DNA of 37,552 nt from positions 1 through 37,552 of the forward strand of contig JBMOOH010000007.1 of NCBI GenBank assembly GCA_049323795.1, written 5' to 3'. The stretch is from JAOADN01 sp049323795 (lineage in GTDB: Bacteria; Pseudomonadota; Alphaproteobacteria; Rhodobacterales; Rhodobacteraceae). Numbering within the stretch: position 1 is the first letter of the stretch; the number at the start of each line of letters is the position of its first letter. Shown piece after piece: positions 17,036-24,475 of this stretch. Under the pieces are notes generated by a model that was not told the origin of the DNA, ran no database searches, and was given only the letters and a program-made list of their open reading frames with translations. Made by a program: the position numbers and the translations under genes.

Positions 17036-18615
17036 AGCGTGAGCCCCATCGGACCTTCGCCGAGAAGCGCGAGCGGCATGGGTTTCGCGTCGGGGGCGAC
17101 CGTGACGCGACCGCCCGAGGCGGCGACGATGTCGCGCTCGGGCACGATCCCCGGCATGACCTCGACCGCGACGAGGCCCCGGCCGGTCGCGCGGATCACG
17201 CAGCGTTCGGTGACGTAGATCACGTCCTGCCCCTGTTCGCGCGCGCGGCGGCCGGAGAAGGTGACATGTTCGACCGCGTCGACCATCTTGGCATACTTGC
17301 CGGGTTTCGTGACGGTCAGGCCCGTGGGGGTGAGCGCCAGGTCCGCCCCTGCCTCGAAGAAGCCCGAGAAGACGATCTTCCTCGCATGTGCCGTGATATC
17401 CACGAACCCGCCGCAACCCGCTGTCAGGTATGGCTTTTTCCCGAGTTTCGAGACATTGACGTTGCCGTCCCGGTCGATTTCGAGGAACGACAGGAAGCTC
17501 ATGTCGAAGCCGCCGCCCTGGAAGTAGGTGAACTGCTGGGGCGAAGGCACGAAGGCGTCGGCGTTCGACGCGCAGCCGAAGGCGAAGCCGGTGAGCGGCA
17601 TGCCCCCGACCGCGCCCTGTTCGATGGCCCAGGTGACCTCCTGCGCGTGGCCCTCTTCCAGCAGGATGCGCGGGACCATGGCCGAGATGCCGAAGCCGAG
17701 GTTCGCGGTCTGGCCGCGCCGAAGCTCCATCGCGGCGCGGCGGGCGATGACCTTCTCGACCCCGTGCTCGGCGAGCGAGAAGCTCGACCACGGCCTGAAG
17801 ATTGCGCCGGAAATTGCTGGATCGTATGGGGTTTCCGTTGTCTGGAACTGGTCGGGATCGATCACGATCAGGTCGATCAGGTGCCCCGGCACGCGCACGT
17901 CGTGGGGCCGCAGCGAGCCGTAGGCCGTCACGCGCTTCACCTGCGCGATGACGATCCCGCCATGGTTGCGCGTCGCGATGGCCTGGTCGAGGCCGCCGAG
18001 ATAGGCGCCTTCGTGTTCGTAGGTGAGGTTTCCCTTCTCGTCCGCCGTCGTCGCGCGGAGGATGCAGACGGTGGGCGCGATGTTCGGGAAGTGGAGCCAG
18101 GTCTCGCCGCCGAGGTCCACCCGCCGGACGAGGGGCGTCGCCGCGGCGACGGCGTTCATCGCGCAGCCCTCCCGCACCGGGTCCACGAAGGTGTCGAGGC
18201 CCACCTTGGTCAGCACGCCGGGGCGGCGGGCGGCAACGTCGCGGTGCATGTCGAAGAGGATGCCGGAGGGGACGTTGTAGGCCGCGACCCGGTTCTCGAC
18301 GATCATCTTCCAGATCTCGGGCATGGGGAGGGACGACGGACCCGAGGGGTAGGACCCGCAGAGGGTGCGCACCAGGAGCCCGTCCTGCGCGATGTGGTCG
18401 ATCCCCTTCACGCCGTACATGTCGCCGGCCGCGATCGGGTGGAGCGTGGTGATCCCGCGCGGATGGCCTTCGGCGCGGAAGCGCGCGCCGATGGCTTCAA
18501 GCACCTTGTCGGGGCAGCCGAGCGCCGAGGAGGACGAGACGGTGACGACCGCGCCGTCCGGGATGCGGGCGGCGGCGTCGCGCGCGGTGACGATCTTGTT
18601 CATCCGGTCCGGCAC
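17032..18615 (-). CDS. Family I acyl-CoA:acid CoA-transferase (fused A+B subunits)
   Basis: The 527-residue product is a single-chain family I CoA-transferase of the YdiF/acetate CoA-transferase type, carrying both alpha and beta halves. The N-terminal half starts KIVTARDAAARIPDGAVVTV. The C-terminal half begins near ARRAAMELRRGQTANLGFGI. The catalytic glutamate is probably Glu332 in WAIEQGAVGGMP, which aligns with the E-x-G active-site motif. Two starts are possible: GTG at 18615, 1 bp after the dehydrogenase stop with GGAG 8 bases upstream, and ATG at 18603. It would activate an organic acid from the pathway by moving CoA from acetyl- or succinyl-CoA. Confidence 0.94.
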   Translation of the reverse strand: MPDRMNKIVTARDAAARIPDGAVVTVSSSSALGCPDKVLEAIGARFRAEGHPRGITTLHPIAAGDMYGVKGIDHIAQDGLLVRTLCGSYPSGPSSLPMPEIWKMIVENRVAAYNVPSGILFDMHRDVAARRPGVLTKVGLDTFVDPVREGCAMNAVAAATPLVRRVDLGGETWLHFPNIAPTVCILRATTADEKGNLTYEHEGAYLGGLDQAIATRNHGGIVIAQVKRVTAYGSLRPHDVRVPGHLIDLIVIDPDQFQTTETPYDPAISGAIFRPWSSFSLAEHGVEKVIARRAAMELRRGQTANLGFGISAMVPRILLEEGHAQEVTWAIEQGAVGGMPLTGFAFGCASNADAFVPSPQQFTYFQGGGFDMSFLSFLEIDRDGNVNVSKLGKKPYLTAGCGGFVDITAHARKIVFSGFFEAGADLALTPTGLTVTKPGKYAKMVDAVEHVTFSGRRAREQGQDVIYVTERCVIRATGRGLVAVEVMPGIVPERDIVAASGGRVTVAPDAKPMPLALLGEGPMGLTL

Positions 18616-18616
18616 G

Positions 18617-19621
18617 TCAAACTCCGCCGTAATCGACCGCGACGCGGCGGCCCGACTGCGCCGCTTCGCGCACGGCCAGCGCGACGGCGAGGGATTTCAC
18701 GCCATCGACGCCGTCCGCCGAGGGGCGGCCCCGGCCTGCGACGGCGTCGTGGAAGCGGCCGACCGCGCAGGTGTAGAGGTCGTGCGTGGCGAAGGGGACG
18801 GGTTCGCGCCCCTTGGCGGTGACCAGTTCCACTTCGCCCACCGGGCGCTGCGTCATCACGGCCCGGGCGATGACCGATCCTTCGGTGCCATGGATCTCGA
18901 TCCCGGTTCCGGCGTGGGGGTGGGTGAAGCTTTCGTGCGCCATGACCATCGCGCCCGAAGGCATGGACCAGACCGACATGACCGAATCCTCGACCCCCTG
19001 CCCCATGCCCGAGGTTCCTGCCTGCGCCACGATCTCCACCGGGTCCTCGCCCAGGTGGAAGCGCACGGTGTCGGCGTCGTGGACGGTGATGTCGGGGATG
19101 ACGCCCCCGCCCGCCGAGGGGTCGTTGATCCGCCAGCCCTGCAGGTGGGGCGGAAGGTGGACGGCGTGGTGGACGCGGACCGAGAGGACACGGCCAAGGC
19201 GGCCCGAGGTGACGATGTCGCGGATGGCGAGGTGGGAGCCGGCGTTGCGAAGGTGATGGTTGGTGGCGAAGACGACACCCCCGTCCTTCGCGGCGCGGAT
19301 CATCCGGGCAGCGTCGGCCACCGTCAGGGCGAGCGGCTTTTCGCAGAGGACGTGCTTGCCGGCGGCGATGGCGGCGAGGGCCTGCGGCAGGTGCCTTTCG
19401 TTGGTGGTCGAGATGTAGACCGCGGCGACGGCCGGGTCGGCGAGCATCGCGTCGAGCCGGTCGGTCGCCTGCGGAATGTCATTTTCGTCGGCGAAGGCGC
19501 GCGCGCGGGCGGCATCGCCCGAGACGGTCCAGCGGACTGCGCCTCCGGCCTGCCGGACGGCGGCGATCATGAACTGCCGCGCGATCGTGCTGGCACCCAC
19601 GAACCCCCAGTCCAATCTCAT
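18617..19621 (-). CDS. Gfo/Idh/MocA-family NAD(P)-dependent sugar/cyclitol dehydrogenase
   Basis: This 334-residue oxidoreductase has an N-terminal Rossmann fold (WGFVGASTIARQFMI), the family EKP motif in GKHVLCEKPLALTVADA, and a C-terminal substrate domain with AGGGVIPDITVHDADTVRFHL holding the likely catalytic Asp/His. Members oxidise sugars, inositols or their derivatives. I start it at the ATG at 19621. The more upstream ATG (19654) would lie at or before the predicted transcription start and overlaps an operator. The spacing from the CGGAG to 19621 is poor, and a TTG at 19615 has better spacing, so the exact start is uncertain. It is the first gene of the operon and so probably acts early in the pathway. 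Confidence 0.92.
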   Translation of the reverse strand: MRLDWGFVGASTIARQFMIAAVRQAGGAVRWTVSGDAARARAFADENDIPQATDRLDAMLADPAVAAVYISTTNERHLPQALAAIAAGKHVLCEKPLALTVADAARMIRAAKDGGVVFATNHHLRNAGSHLAIRDIVTSGRLGRVLSVRVHHAVHLPPHLQGWRINDPSAGGGVIPDITVHDADTVRFHLGEDPVEIVAQAGTSGMGQGVEDSVMSVWSMPSGAMVMAHESFTHPHAGTGIEIHGTEGSVIARAVMTQRPVGEVELVTAKGREPVPFATHDLYTCAVGRFHDAVAGRGRPSADGVDGVKSLAVALAVREAAQSGRRVAVDYGGV

Positions 19622-19641
19622 CTCCGTCGTGGAATCGGTTT

Positions 19642-19653
19642 TGGATCGTTCCA
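19642..19653. promoter_or_regulatory. LacI-type operator, downstream copy
   Basis: On the minus strand the site reads TGGAACGATCCA, a palindrome with one mismatched pair and the central CG typical of LacI-family operators. It overlaps the predicted transcription start. Its centre lies 20 bp, about two helical turns, from the second copy. The likely ligand is the LacI regulator encoded in the same operon. Confidence 0.7.
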
Positions 19654-19654
19654 T

Positions 19655-19683
19655 TACATATCGGAACGTTCCAAGTAGCGCAA
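19655..19683 (-). promoter_or_regulatory. Promoter of the 15-gene catabolic operon
   Basis: Reading the minus strand, a -35-like TTGCGC (19683-19678) is followed by a 17-bp spacer and a -10-like TATGTA (19660-19655). The spacer contains one LacI-type palindrome, and the second palindrome covers the predicted start site. The hexamers are imperfect, but the geometry with two operators is what a repressed promoter should look like. Confidence 0.6.
19663..19672. promoter_or_regulatory. LacI-type operator, upstream copy
   Basis: A perfect 10-bp palindrome, GGAACGTTCC, extends to TTGGAACGTTCCGA on the minus strand with one mismatch. It sits within the spacer between the predicted -35 and -10 elements. 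Together with the site at 19642-19653 it suggests the consensus TTGGAACGTTCCAA. Confidence 0.75.
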
Positions 19684-19757
19684 CGGATAACAGTCCCCCT
19701 CCCCGATCGCCGGCCGCTCGCCGTCCTTCCGCGGGCAGAGCAGGCCCGGAGCTGCAA

Positions 19758-20435
19758 TTACCTCGCTTGCGAGCGCAGGAACCCTGTCAGGGACTTCGAG
19801 GCCCCGAGAATGTGCGCACGGGTCAGCTCGGCCGCCGCGTCTGCATCGCGGTCGAGCACGGCCTGAAGGATGCCGGCATGCTCGCGCCGTGCCCGGGCGA
19901 TGCCGTCCGTCAGAACCAGCTGGGCGCGCAGGTAGCGGCCGATGTTGTCGAGCGCATTCGAGACGATCTGCAGGTAGTAGGGCCGCCCGCAGTCCCTGTA
20001 GAGGGTGTAGTGAAACGCCCGGTTCAGTTGTGCCCAGCGTGCGCTGTCGGTTTCGCTGGCGAATTCGGCGGCGAAGCGTGTCGCCTCTTCGACCGTCTCG
20101 GGGCGGATTTCCCTGACGGCGAGCCGGATCACCTCGCCTTCGATCAGGGCACGGAACTCGAAGAGCTCGGAGATCTCGTCAAGCGAGAGCGATGACACAA
20201 CCGCGCCCTTGTGGCGGCGTGTCGTGATCAGCCCCTGTTCCTCGAGCCGCGCGAGCGCCTCGCGCACCGGGATCCTGCTGACGTTGAACATCCTGGCGAT
20301 CTGGTCCTGCCGCAGGATGTCGCCGTCCTGGAGCGTGCCCACGACGATCGCCTCCCTGAGGGCCTGGAAGATCACTTCGGTCGGCGAAGGCATGACGCCC
20401 AGGTCCGTCGCGTTCAGCTTGCTGCCGAGGTCCAT
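19758..20435 (-). CDS. GntR-family transcriptional regulator with FCD domain
   Basis: This 225-residue regulator has an N-terminal winged helix (residues about 17-80, with DQIARMFNVSRIPVREALARLEEQGLI as the recognition region) and a C-terminal FCD ligand domain. The FCD domain includes FRALIEGEVIRLAV, a metal-type His in NRAFHYTLYRDCG, and REHAGILQAVLDRD. FCD proteins of this kind usually sense organic or amino acids. It is transcribed divergently from the amino-acid transporter and hydroxyproline-type enzyme operon. A perfect palindrome in the shared upstream region is the probable operator. It most likely represses that operon until the substrate or an intermediate binds. Confidence 0.94.
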   Translation of the reverse strand: MDLGSKLNATDLGVMPSPTEVIFQALREAIVVGTLQDGDILRQDQIARMFNVSRIPVREALARLEEQGLITTRRHKGAVVSSLSLDEISELFEFRALIEGEVIRLAVREIRPETVEEATRFAAEFASETDSARWAQLNRAFHYTLYRDCGRPYYLQIVSNALDNIGRYLRAQLVLTDGIARARREHAGILQAVLDRDADAAAELTRAHILGASKSLTGFLRSQAR

Positions 20436-20524
20436 GCCCTGCCGTCCGTTCCGCCCGCCGGTACCCGCCGGGCGGCGGCTGCGATAGCAGCGGTCCGGCA
20501 GGCGCTCAACTCATTTCTTATTGC

Positions 20525-20540
20525 ATATTGGATCCAATAT
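20525..20540. promoter_or_regulatory. Perfect 16-bp palindrome, probable GntR/FCD operator
   Basis: ATATTGGATCCAATAT is a perfect palindrome in the 167-bp divergent gap, 63 bp before the binding-protein ATG and 90 bp from the regulator ATG. The core ATTGGATCCAAT is, from memory, the same as that recognised by VanR-type GntR/FCD repressors. A TTGCAT hexamer (20521-20526) overlaps it and could be the -35 of the transporter operon, so binding would block transcription. Confidence 0.75.
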
Positions 20541-20602
20541 CCACAACATCGGGACAGGCGCGATTCCTGCTCAGACAAGCGCCGCAATGGGAGAGGAACT
20601 CG

Positions 20603-21409
20603 ATGAACAGATTGCTGCTGACTGCCAGCGCGCTGGCTGCCGCGGTTGCGGCCGGTACGGCCAATGCCGACAAGCTCGACGACATCATCGCCTCGGGAAC
20701 GCTGCGCTGCGCCGTCGTGCTCGACTTTCCGCCGATGGGGTCGCGCGATGCGGACAACAACCCCATCGGCTTCGACGTCGACTACTGCAACGACCTCGCC
20801 AAGGCGCTGGGCGTGACACCCGAATATGTCGAGACGCCCTTCCCCGACCGCATTCCCGCGCTCGTCTCGGGCCGCGCCGATGTCGGCGTGGCCTCGACGT
20901 CGGACACGCTGGAGCGCGCCAAGACGATCGGCTTCTCGATCCCCTACTTCGCCTTCCAGATGGTCGTCCTGACCCGCGAGGATGCCGGGATCAATGATTT
21001 CGATGGTCAGAAGGGCCGCGTGGTCGGATCCGTCGCCGGAACGTACGAGGGCCTCCAGCTCGAACAGAACGTAAAGGACTGGGGCGCGGGCGAGTTCCGT
21101 CCCTACCAGACGCAGGCGGACGTGTTCCTGGCGCTGAGCCAGAAGCAGATCGACGCGACTGTCGTCACGTCGACCGTGGCATCGTCGATCATCGCGAGCG
21201 GCCAGTATCCCGGCTTCGTCATCAAGGGGAACGCGCCCTACGACATCGACTACGTGTCGCTGATCGCGCTCCGCAACGAGCAGGGCCTGCTCAACTATCT
21301 CGACCTGTTCGTGAACCAGCAGGTCCGGACCGGCCGCTATCAGGAGCTTTACGAGAAGTGGGTGGGCGGCAAGGCACCCGATCTGACCATTCCCGGCGTC
21401 TATCGCTGA
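20603..21409 (+). CDS. Polar amino-acid ABC transporter substrate-binding protein
   Basis: This 268-residue family 3 solute-binding protein has a signal peptide (MNRLLLTASALAAAVAAGTA, cleavage probably after ANA). The mature domain carries the family pattern IIASGTLRCAVVLDFPPMGSRDADNNPIGFDVDYCNDLAKAL and RADVGVASTSDTLERAKTIGFSIPY. It ends with the usual ELYEKWVGG. The ATG at 20603 has a strong ribosome-binding site (GGAGAGGA). It is the first gene of an operon with two permeases, an ATPase and three catabolic enzymes, so its ligand is probably hydroxyproline or a related imino acid. That ligand is an inference from context. Confidence 0.95.
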   Translation: MNRLLLTASALAAAVAAGTANADKLDDIIASGTLRCAVVLDFPPMGSRDADNNPIGFDVDYCNDLAKALGVTPEYVETPFPDRIPALVSGRADVGVASTSDTLERAKTIGFSIPYFAFQMVVLTREDAGINDFDGQKGRVVGSVAGTYEGLQLEQNVKDWGAGEFRPYQTQADVFLALSQKQIDATVVTSTVASSIIASGQYPGFVIKGNAPYDIDYVSLIALRNEQGLLNYLDLFVNQQVRTGRYQELYEKWVGGKAPDLTIPGVYR

Positions 21410-21420
21410 CAAAAGCAGGA

Positions 21421-21446
21421 AGCGGGGCGCCGGGCGGTGCCCCGCT
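21421..21446 (+). repeat. Intercistronic hairpin after the amino-acid-binding-protein gene
   Basis: Arms AGCGGGGC (21421-21428) and GCCCCGCT (21439-21446) form an 8-bp stem, extended by a G-U and a C-G pair, with a 6-nt loop. It begins 11 bp after the binding-protein stop and lies before the first permease. No T-run follows. It parallels the hairpin at the same point of the sugar transporter operon. Confidence 0.7.
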
Positions 21447-21478
21447 CTTCAGGCGAAGGGCCGGGGGCGCGGCAACCG

Positions 21479-22144
21479 ATGTACGGCTATACCTTCTATT
21501 GGCGTCAGGCCCTGCGGGCGCTTCCCGAGATGCTCTGGGGGGCGGCCGTCACGCTCGAGGTCGCTGTCCTGTCGATGCTTCTCGGTGTGACCTTCGCGGT
21601 GGTGCTGGCCTTGGGGCGGATGTCGGAAAACCGGCTCGCCTTCGGGCTCTCGACCGCGTGGATCGAGGTGGCGCGCAACACGCCGGCGCTGTTCCAGATC
21701 TACATGGCCCATTTCGGGCTCGGCGCCTTCGGCATCTATCTGAGCCCGTTCACCGCGCTTCTGGCCGGGATCACCTTCAACAATGCGGGCTACCTCGCCG
21801 AGACGTTCCGCGGCGCGCTCCGCGCCATTCCCCCGACGCAGCTGCGGGCCGCCCGGTCGCTGGGACTCGGGCCGGTCCGCGCCTTCACGTCGGTCGTTCT
21901 TCCGCAGATGTTCCGGATCTCCTTCCCTCCGATGACGAACCAGATGGTCTGGGCGCTGCTGATGACATCCCTCGGGGTCACGGTCGGCATGGCCACGGAC
22001 CTGACCGGCGTGACCCAGAGCCTGAACGTGAAGAGCTTCCGCACCTTCGAGTTCTTCGCGCTCGCCGCCGTCATCTACTACCTTCTCGCCAAGGCCGTGA
22101 TGCTGGGTGCCCGGCTTCTGGCATGGCGGCTGTTCCGGTACTGA
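21479..22144 (+). CDS. Amino-acid ABC transporter permease 1 (HisQM family)
   Basis: This 221-residue permease has about five hydrophobic segments. The family motif for the His/Glu/Gln/Arg group reads AWIEVARNTPALFQIYMAHFGLG, and the EAA loop is QLRAARSLGLGPVRAFTSVVLPQ. The ATG at 21479 was chosen by the conserved start; the frame is open 42 bp further upstream through the hairpin, where nothing looks coding. It partners the next permease to form the membrane channel of the importer. Confidence 0.94.
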   Translation: MYGYTFYWRQALRALPEMLWGAAVTLEVAVLSMLLGVTFAVVLALGRMSENRLAFGLSTAWIEVARNTPALFQIYMAHFGLGAFGIYLSPFTALLAGITFNNAGYLAETFRGALRAIPPTQLRAARSLGLGPVRAFTSVVLPQMFRISFPPMTNQMVWALLMTSLGVTVGMATDLTGVTQSLNVKSFRTFEFFALAAVIYYLLAKAVMLGARLLAWRLFRY

Positions 22145-22157
22145 GGGGAGGATCGCG

Positions 22158-22808
22158 ATGCTCGGAGCGCTGACCCTCAACGACTTCCTGTTCCTGCTCC
22201 GGGGCGCGGGCGTCACCCTGGCCCTGACGGCGGTGGCGGTTCTTTTCGGCACACTGCTCGGCGTCGTCTTCGGCACCTTCAAGGCGCAGGCGGGCACGGT
22301 CGCATCGCTGCCCCTGACCTTTGTTCTCGATATCCTGCGGTCGGTGCCGCTCCTGATCCAGCTCATCCTCTTCAACGCCTTCCAGGCGATCCTGGGCCTC
22401 GGCTGGCCACCGTTCCTCGTCGCCTGCGTGGTGCTGTCGCTCTACACCTCGGCGCTTTGCACCGAGATCGTGCGGGGCGGCATCCTGGCGGTGCCAAGCG
22501 TCACGCGGCGCGCTGCCCGGTCGCTCGGCCTCACCTGGCGGCAGGACATGGCGAACATCACGCTTCCGATGGCCCTCCGCGTCGCCCTGCCCGGCTGGAT
22601 CGGACTGACGCTCGGCGTCATGAAGGATACCGCGCTCGTCCTCTGGCTCGGCATCATCGAACTTCTCCGTTCGTCGCAGATCCTCGTCACCCGGCTGCAG
22701 GAGCCGCTCCTGATCCTGCTTGTCACCGGCGCGATCTACTTCCTCATCTCCTTCCCGATTGCCCGGCTGGGCGGACGCCTCGAACGCAGGTGGCGCGAGA
22801 ATGATTGA
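22158..22808 (+). CDS. Amino-acid ABC transporter permease 2 (HisQM family)
   Basis: This 216-residue membrane protein has DILRSVPLLIQLILFNAFQAIL, the family signature, and an EAA loop reading TRRAARSLGLTWRQDMANITLPMALR. The ATG at 22158 has an excellent ribosome-binding site (GGGGAGGA) 13 bp after the previous stop. Its end overlaps the ATPase start by 8 bp. It completes the heterodimeric permease. Confidence 0.94.
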   Translation: MLGALTLNDFLFLLRGAGVTLALTAVAVLFGTLLGVVFGTFKAQAGTVASLPLTFVLDILRSVPLLIQLILFNAFQAILGLGWPPFLVACVVLSLYTSALCTEIVRGGILAVPSVTRRAARSLGLTWRQDMANITLPMALRVALPGWIGLTLGVMKDTALVLWLGIIELLRSSQILVTRLQEPLLILLVTGAIYFLISFPIARLGGRLERRWREND

Positions 22809-23523
22809 AATCGAGAACGTCCACAAATCGTTCGGGCCGCTCCACGTCCTCCGCGGGGTCTCGATGACGGTCCGCAACGGCGAGGTGGTGAGCGTCATCG
22901 GCGGATCGGGGTCGGGGAAGTCCACGCTGCTGACCTGCATCAACGGTCTGGAGCAGATCCAGAAGGGCCGCATCCTGATCGACGGGACCGAGGTTCACGC
23001 GGCATCGACCGATCTGAACAGGCTGCGCCGCAAGGTCGGCATCGTCTTCCAGCAGTTCAACGCCTTCCCGCATCTGACGGTGCTCGAGAACGTGACGCTC
23101 GCCCCCCGCAAGGTGCTCGGCCTCTCGCGGGCGGAGGCCGACGAGATCGCGGTCCGGCAGCTTACGCATGTGGGTCTGGCCGACAAGCTCGGCGCCTATC
23201 CGTCGCGCCTATCCGGCGGGCAGCAGCAGCGCATGGCGATTGCCCGGGCGCTGGCGATGTCGCCCTCCTACATGCTCTTCGACGAGGTCACCTCGGCGCT
23301 CGACCCCCAGCTTGTGGGCGAGGTGCTGGACACGCTGCGGCTGCTCGCGGGCGAAGGGATGACGATGATCTGCGTCACCCACGAGATGCGGTTCGCGCGC
23401 GAAGTGTCGGACCGCGTCGCCTTCTTCCGCGAAGGCACCGTCCACGAGATCGGGCCGCCGGCACAGATTTTCGAAGCACCCCTGCGGCCGGAAACCGCCG
23501 CCTTCCTCAAGGCGAGCCGCTGA
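22801..23523 (+). CDS. Amino-acid ABC transporter ATP-binding protein (GlnQ/HisP type)
   Basis: This 240-residue ATPase has Walker A GGSGSGKST, Q-loop VFQQFNAFPHLTV, signature LSGGQQQR, Walker B YMLFDEVTSALDP and switch His in CVTHEMRFA. The length without a C-terminal regulatory domain is typical for GlnQ/HisP. It overlaps the permease gene and precedes the deaminase-like gene by 24 bp, so transporter and enzymes form one transcript. Confidence 0.97.
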   Translation: MIEIENVHKSFGPLHVLRGVSMTVRNGEVVSVIGGSGSGKSTLLTCINGLEQIQKGRILIDGTEVHAASTDLNRLRRKVGIVFQQFNAFPHLTVLENVTLAPRKVLGLSRAEADEIAVRQLTHVGLADKLGAYPSRLSGGQQQRMAIARALAMSPSYMLFDEVTSALDPQLVGEVLDTLRLLAGEGMTMICVTHEMRFAREVSDRVAFFREGTVHEIGPPAQIFEAPLRPETAAFLKASR

Positions 23524-23547
23524 GCAATCACAAGGAGACGAACCGAC

Positions 23548-24456
23548 ATGTGGAAAGGCATCTTGCCGGCCGTGACCACCAAGTTCACGGCCGAGGACAG
23601 GCTCGACCATGCCGAGATGGAGCGCTGCTTCGGCCTTCAGATGGATGCCGGATGCGACGGCCTGATCGTGGCGGGCTCGCTGGGCGAGGGGCCGATGCTC
23701 AGCCATGACGAACGGCTGGAACTGATCGGCATCGCGCGGTCGGTCGCGGGCCGGCATCCGGTGCTGCTGACGGTCTGCGAAGCCTCGACCAAGGTCGCGT
23801 GCGAGCTTGCGCGGAAGGCGGCCAAGGCCGGGGCGTCGGGGCTGATGGTCGTTCCGTCGCCGATCTACCACACGGACCCCGAGGAAACCGAGGCGGCGCT
23901 TCGCGCCGTCGCCGCGGCGGCGGACCTGCCGGTGATGATCTATTCGAACCGCGTCGCCTACCGCGTGGACGTGACCGTCGAGATCATGGAGCGGCTCGCC
24001 GACGACGCGCGGTTCGTCGCGGTCAAGGAAAGCTCGGACGACATCCGGCGGTCGACCGAGATCATCAATCGGCTGGGGAACCGCTACGACCTGTTCACCG
24101 GGGTCGACAACCTCGCCTTCGAGGCGCTGTCGGTCGGCGCGGTGGGCTGGGTCGCGGGCCTCGTCGTCGCCTTCCCCGACGAAACGGTCGCGATCTGGCG
24201 GCTGATGCGGGCCGGCCGCACGGCGGAGGCACTCGGGATCTATCGCTGGTTCCGCCCGCTCCTCGACCTCGACGTGTCGACCTACCTCGTCCAGAACATC
24301 AAGCTGGTCGAGGCCCTGGCGATCGGGTCGAACGACCGCGTGCGCGCGCCGAGGCTGCCCCACAAGGGCGAGCGGCGCCGCCAGATCGAGGCCATCGTCC
24401 GCGACGCCCTCGCAGGCCGGCCGAAACTCCCCGACCTTTCGACGCTCGCCGCCTGA
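23548..24456 (+). CDS. DHDPS-family lyase, probable 1-pyrroline-4-hydroxy-2-carboxylate deaminase
   Basis: This 302-residue TIM-barrel protein is of the dihydrodipicolinate synthase/N-acetylneuraminate lyase family. Class I aldolase residues are visible: Schiff-base Lys160 in FVAVKESS and Tyr132 in MIYSNRVAYRVD. The phosphate-loop-like segment is AGSLGEGPMLSHDER. In bacterial hydroxyproline catabolism a member of this family deaminates 1-pyrroline-4-hydroxy-2-carboxylate to 2-oxoglutarate semialdehyde. Its position directly before an enolase-family and a proline-racemase-family gene supports that role. Other DHDPS-like aldolase activities cannot be excluded. True DapA is unlikely given the context and the YSNR in place of the usual YN-x-P. 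Confidence 0.85.
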   Translation: MWKGILPAVTTKFTAEDRLDHAEMERCFGLQMDAGCDGLIVAGSLGEGPMLSHDERLELIGIARSVAGRHPVLLTVCEASTKVACELARKAAKAGASGLMVVPSPIYHTDPEETEAALRAVAAAADLPVMIYSNRVAYRVDVTVEIMERLADDARFVAVKESSDDIRRSTEIINRLGNRYDLFTGVDNLAFEALSVGAVGWVAGLVVAFPDETVAIWRLMRAGRTAEALGIYRWFRPLLDLDVSTYLVQNIKLVEALAIGSNDRVRAPRLPHKGERRRQIEAIVRDALAGRPKLPDLSTLAA

Positions 24457-24475
24457 ACCTCTGCAGGGACACGCC

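Noticed and set aside
14966..17218. Long plus-strand open frame (750 codons)
   Set aside because: It is antisense to the aldehyde dehydrogenase, hydratase and CoA-transferase genes, which carry intact catalytic motifs.
19622..19654. Eleven-residue N-terminal extension of the Gfo/Idh/MocA protein starting at 19654
   Set aside because: It would start at or before the predicted transcription start, overlaps a LacI-type operator and has no ribosome-binding site.
20451..20476. GC-rich near-palindrome in the leader of the GntR gene
   Set aside because: The arms have a mismatch and are made only of C/G-rich triplets, which arise often by chance at this base composition; the AT-rich palindrome at 20525 is a much better operator.
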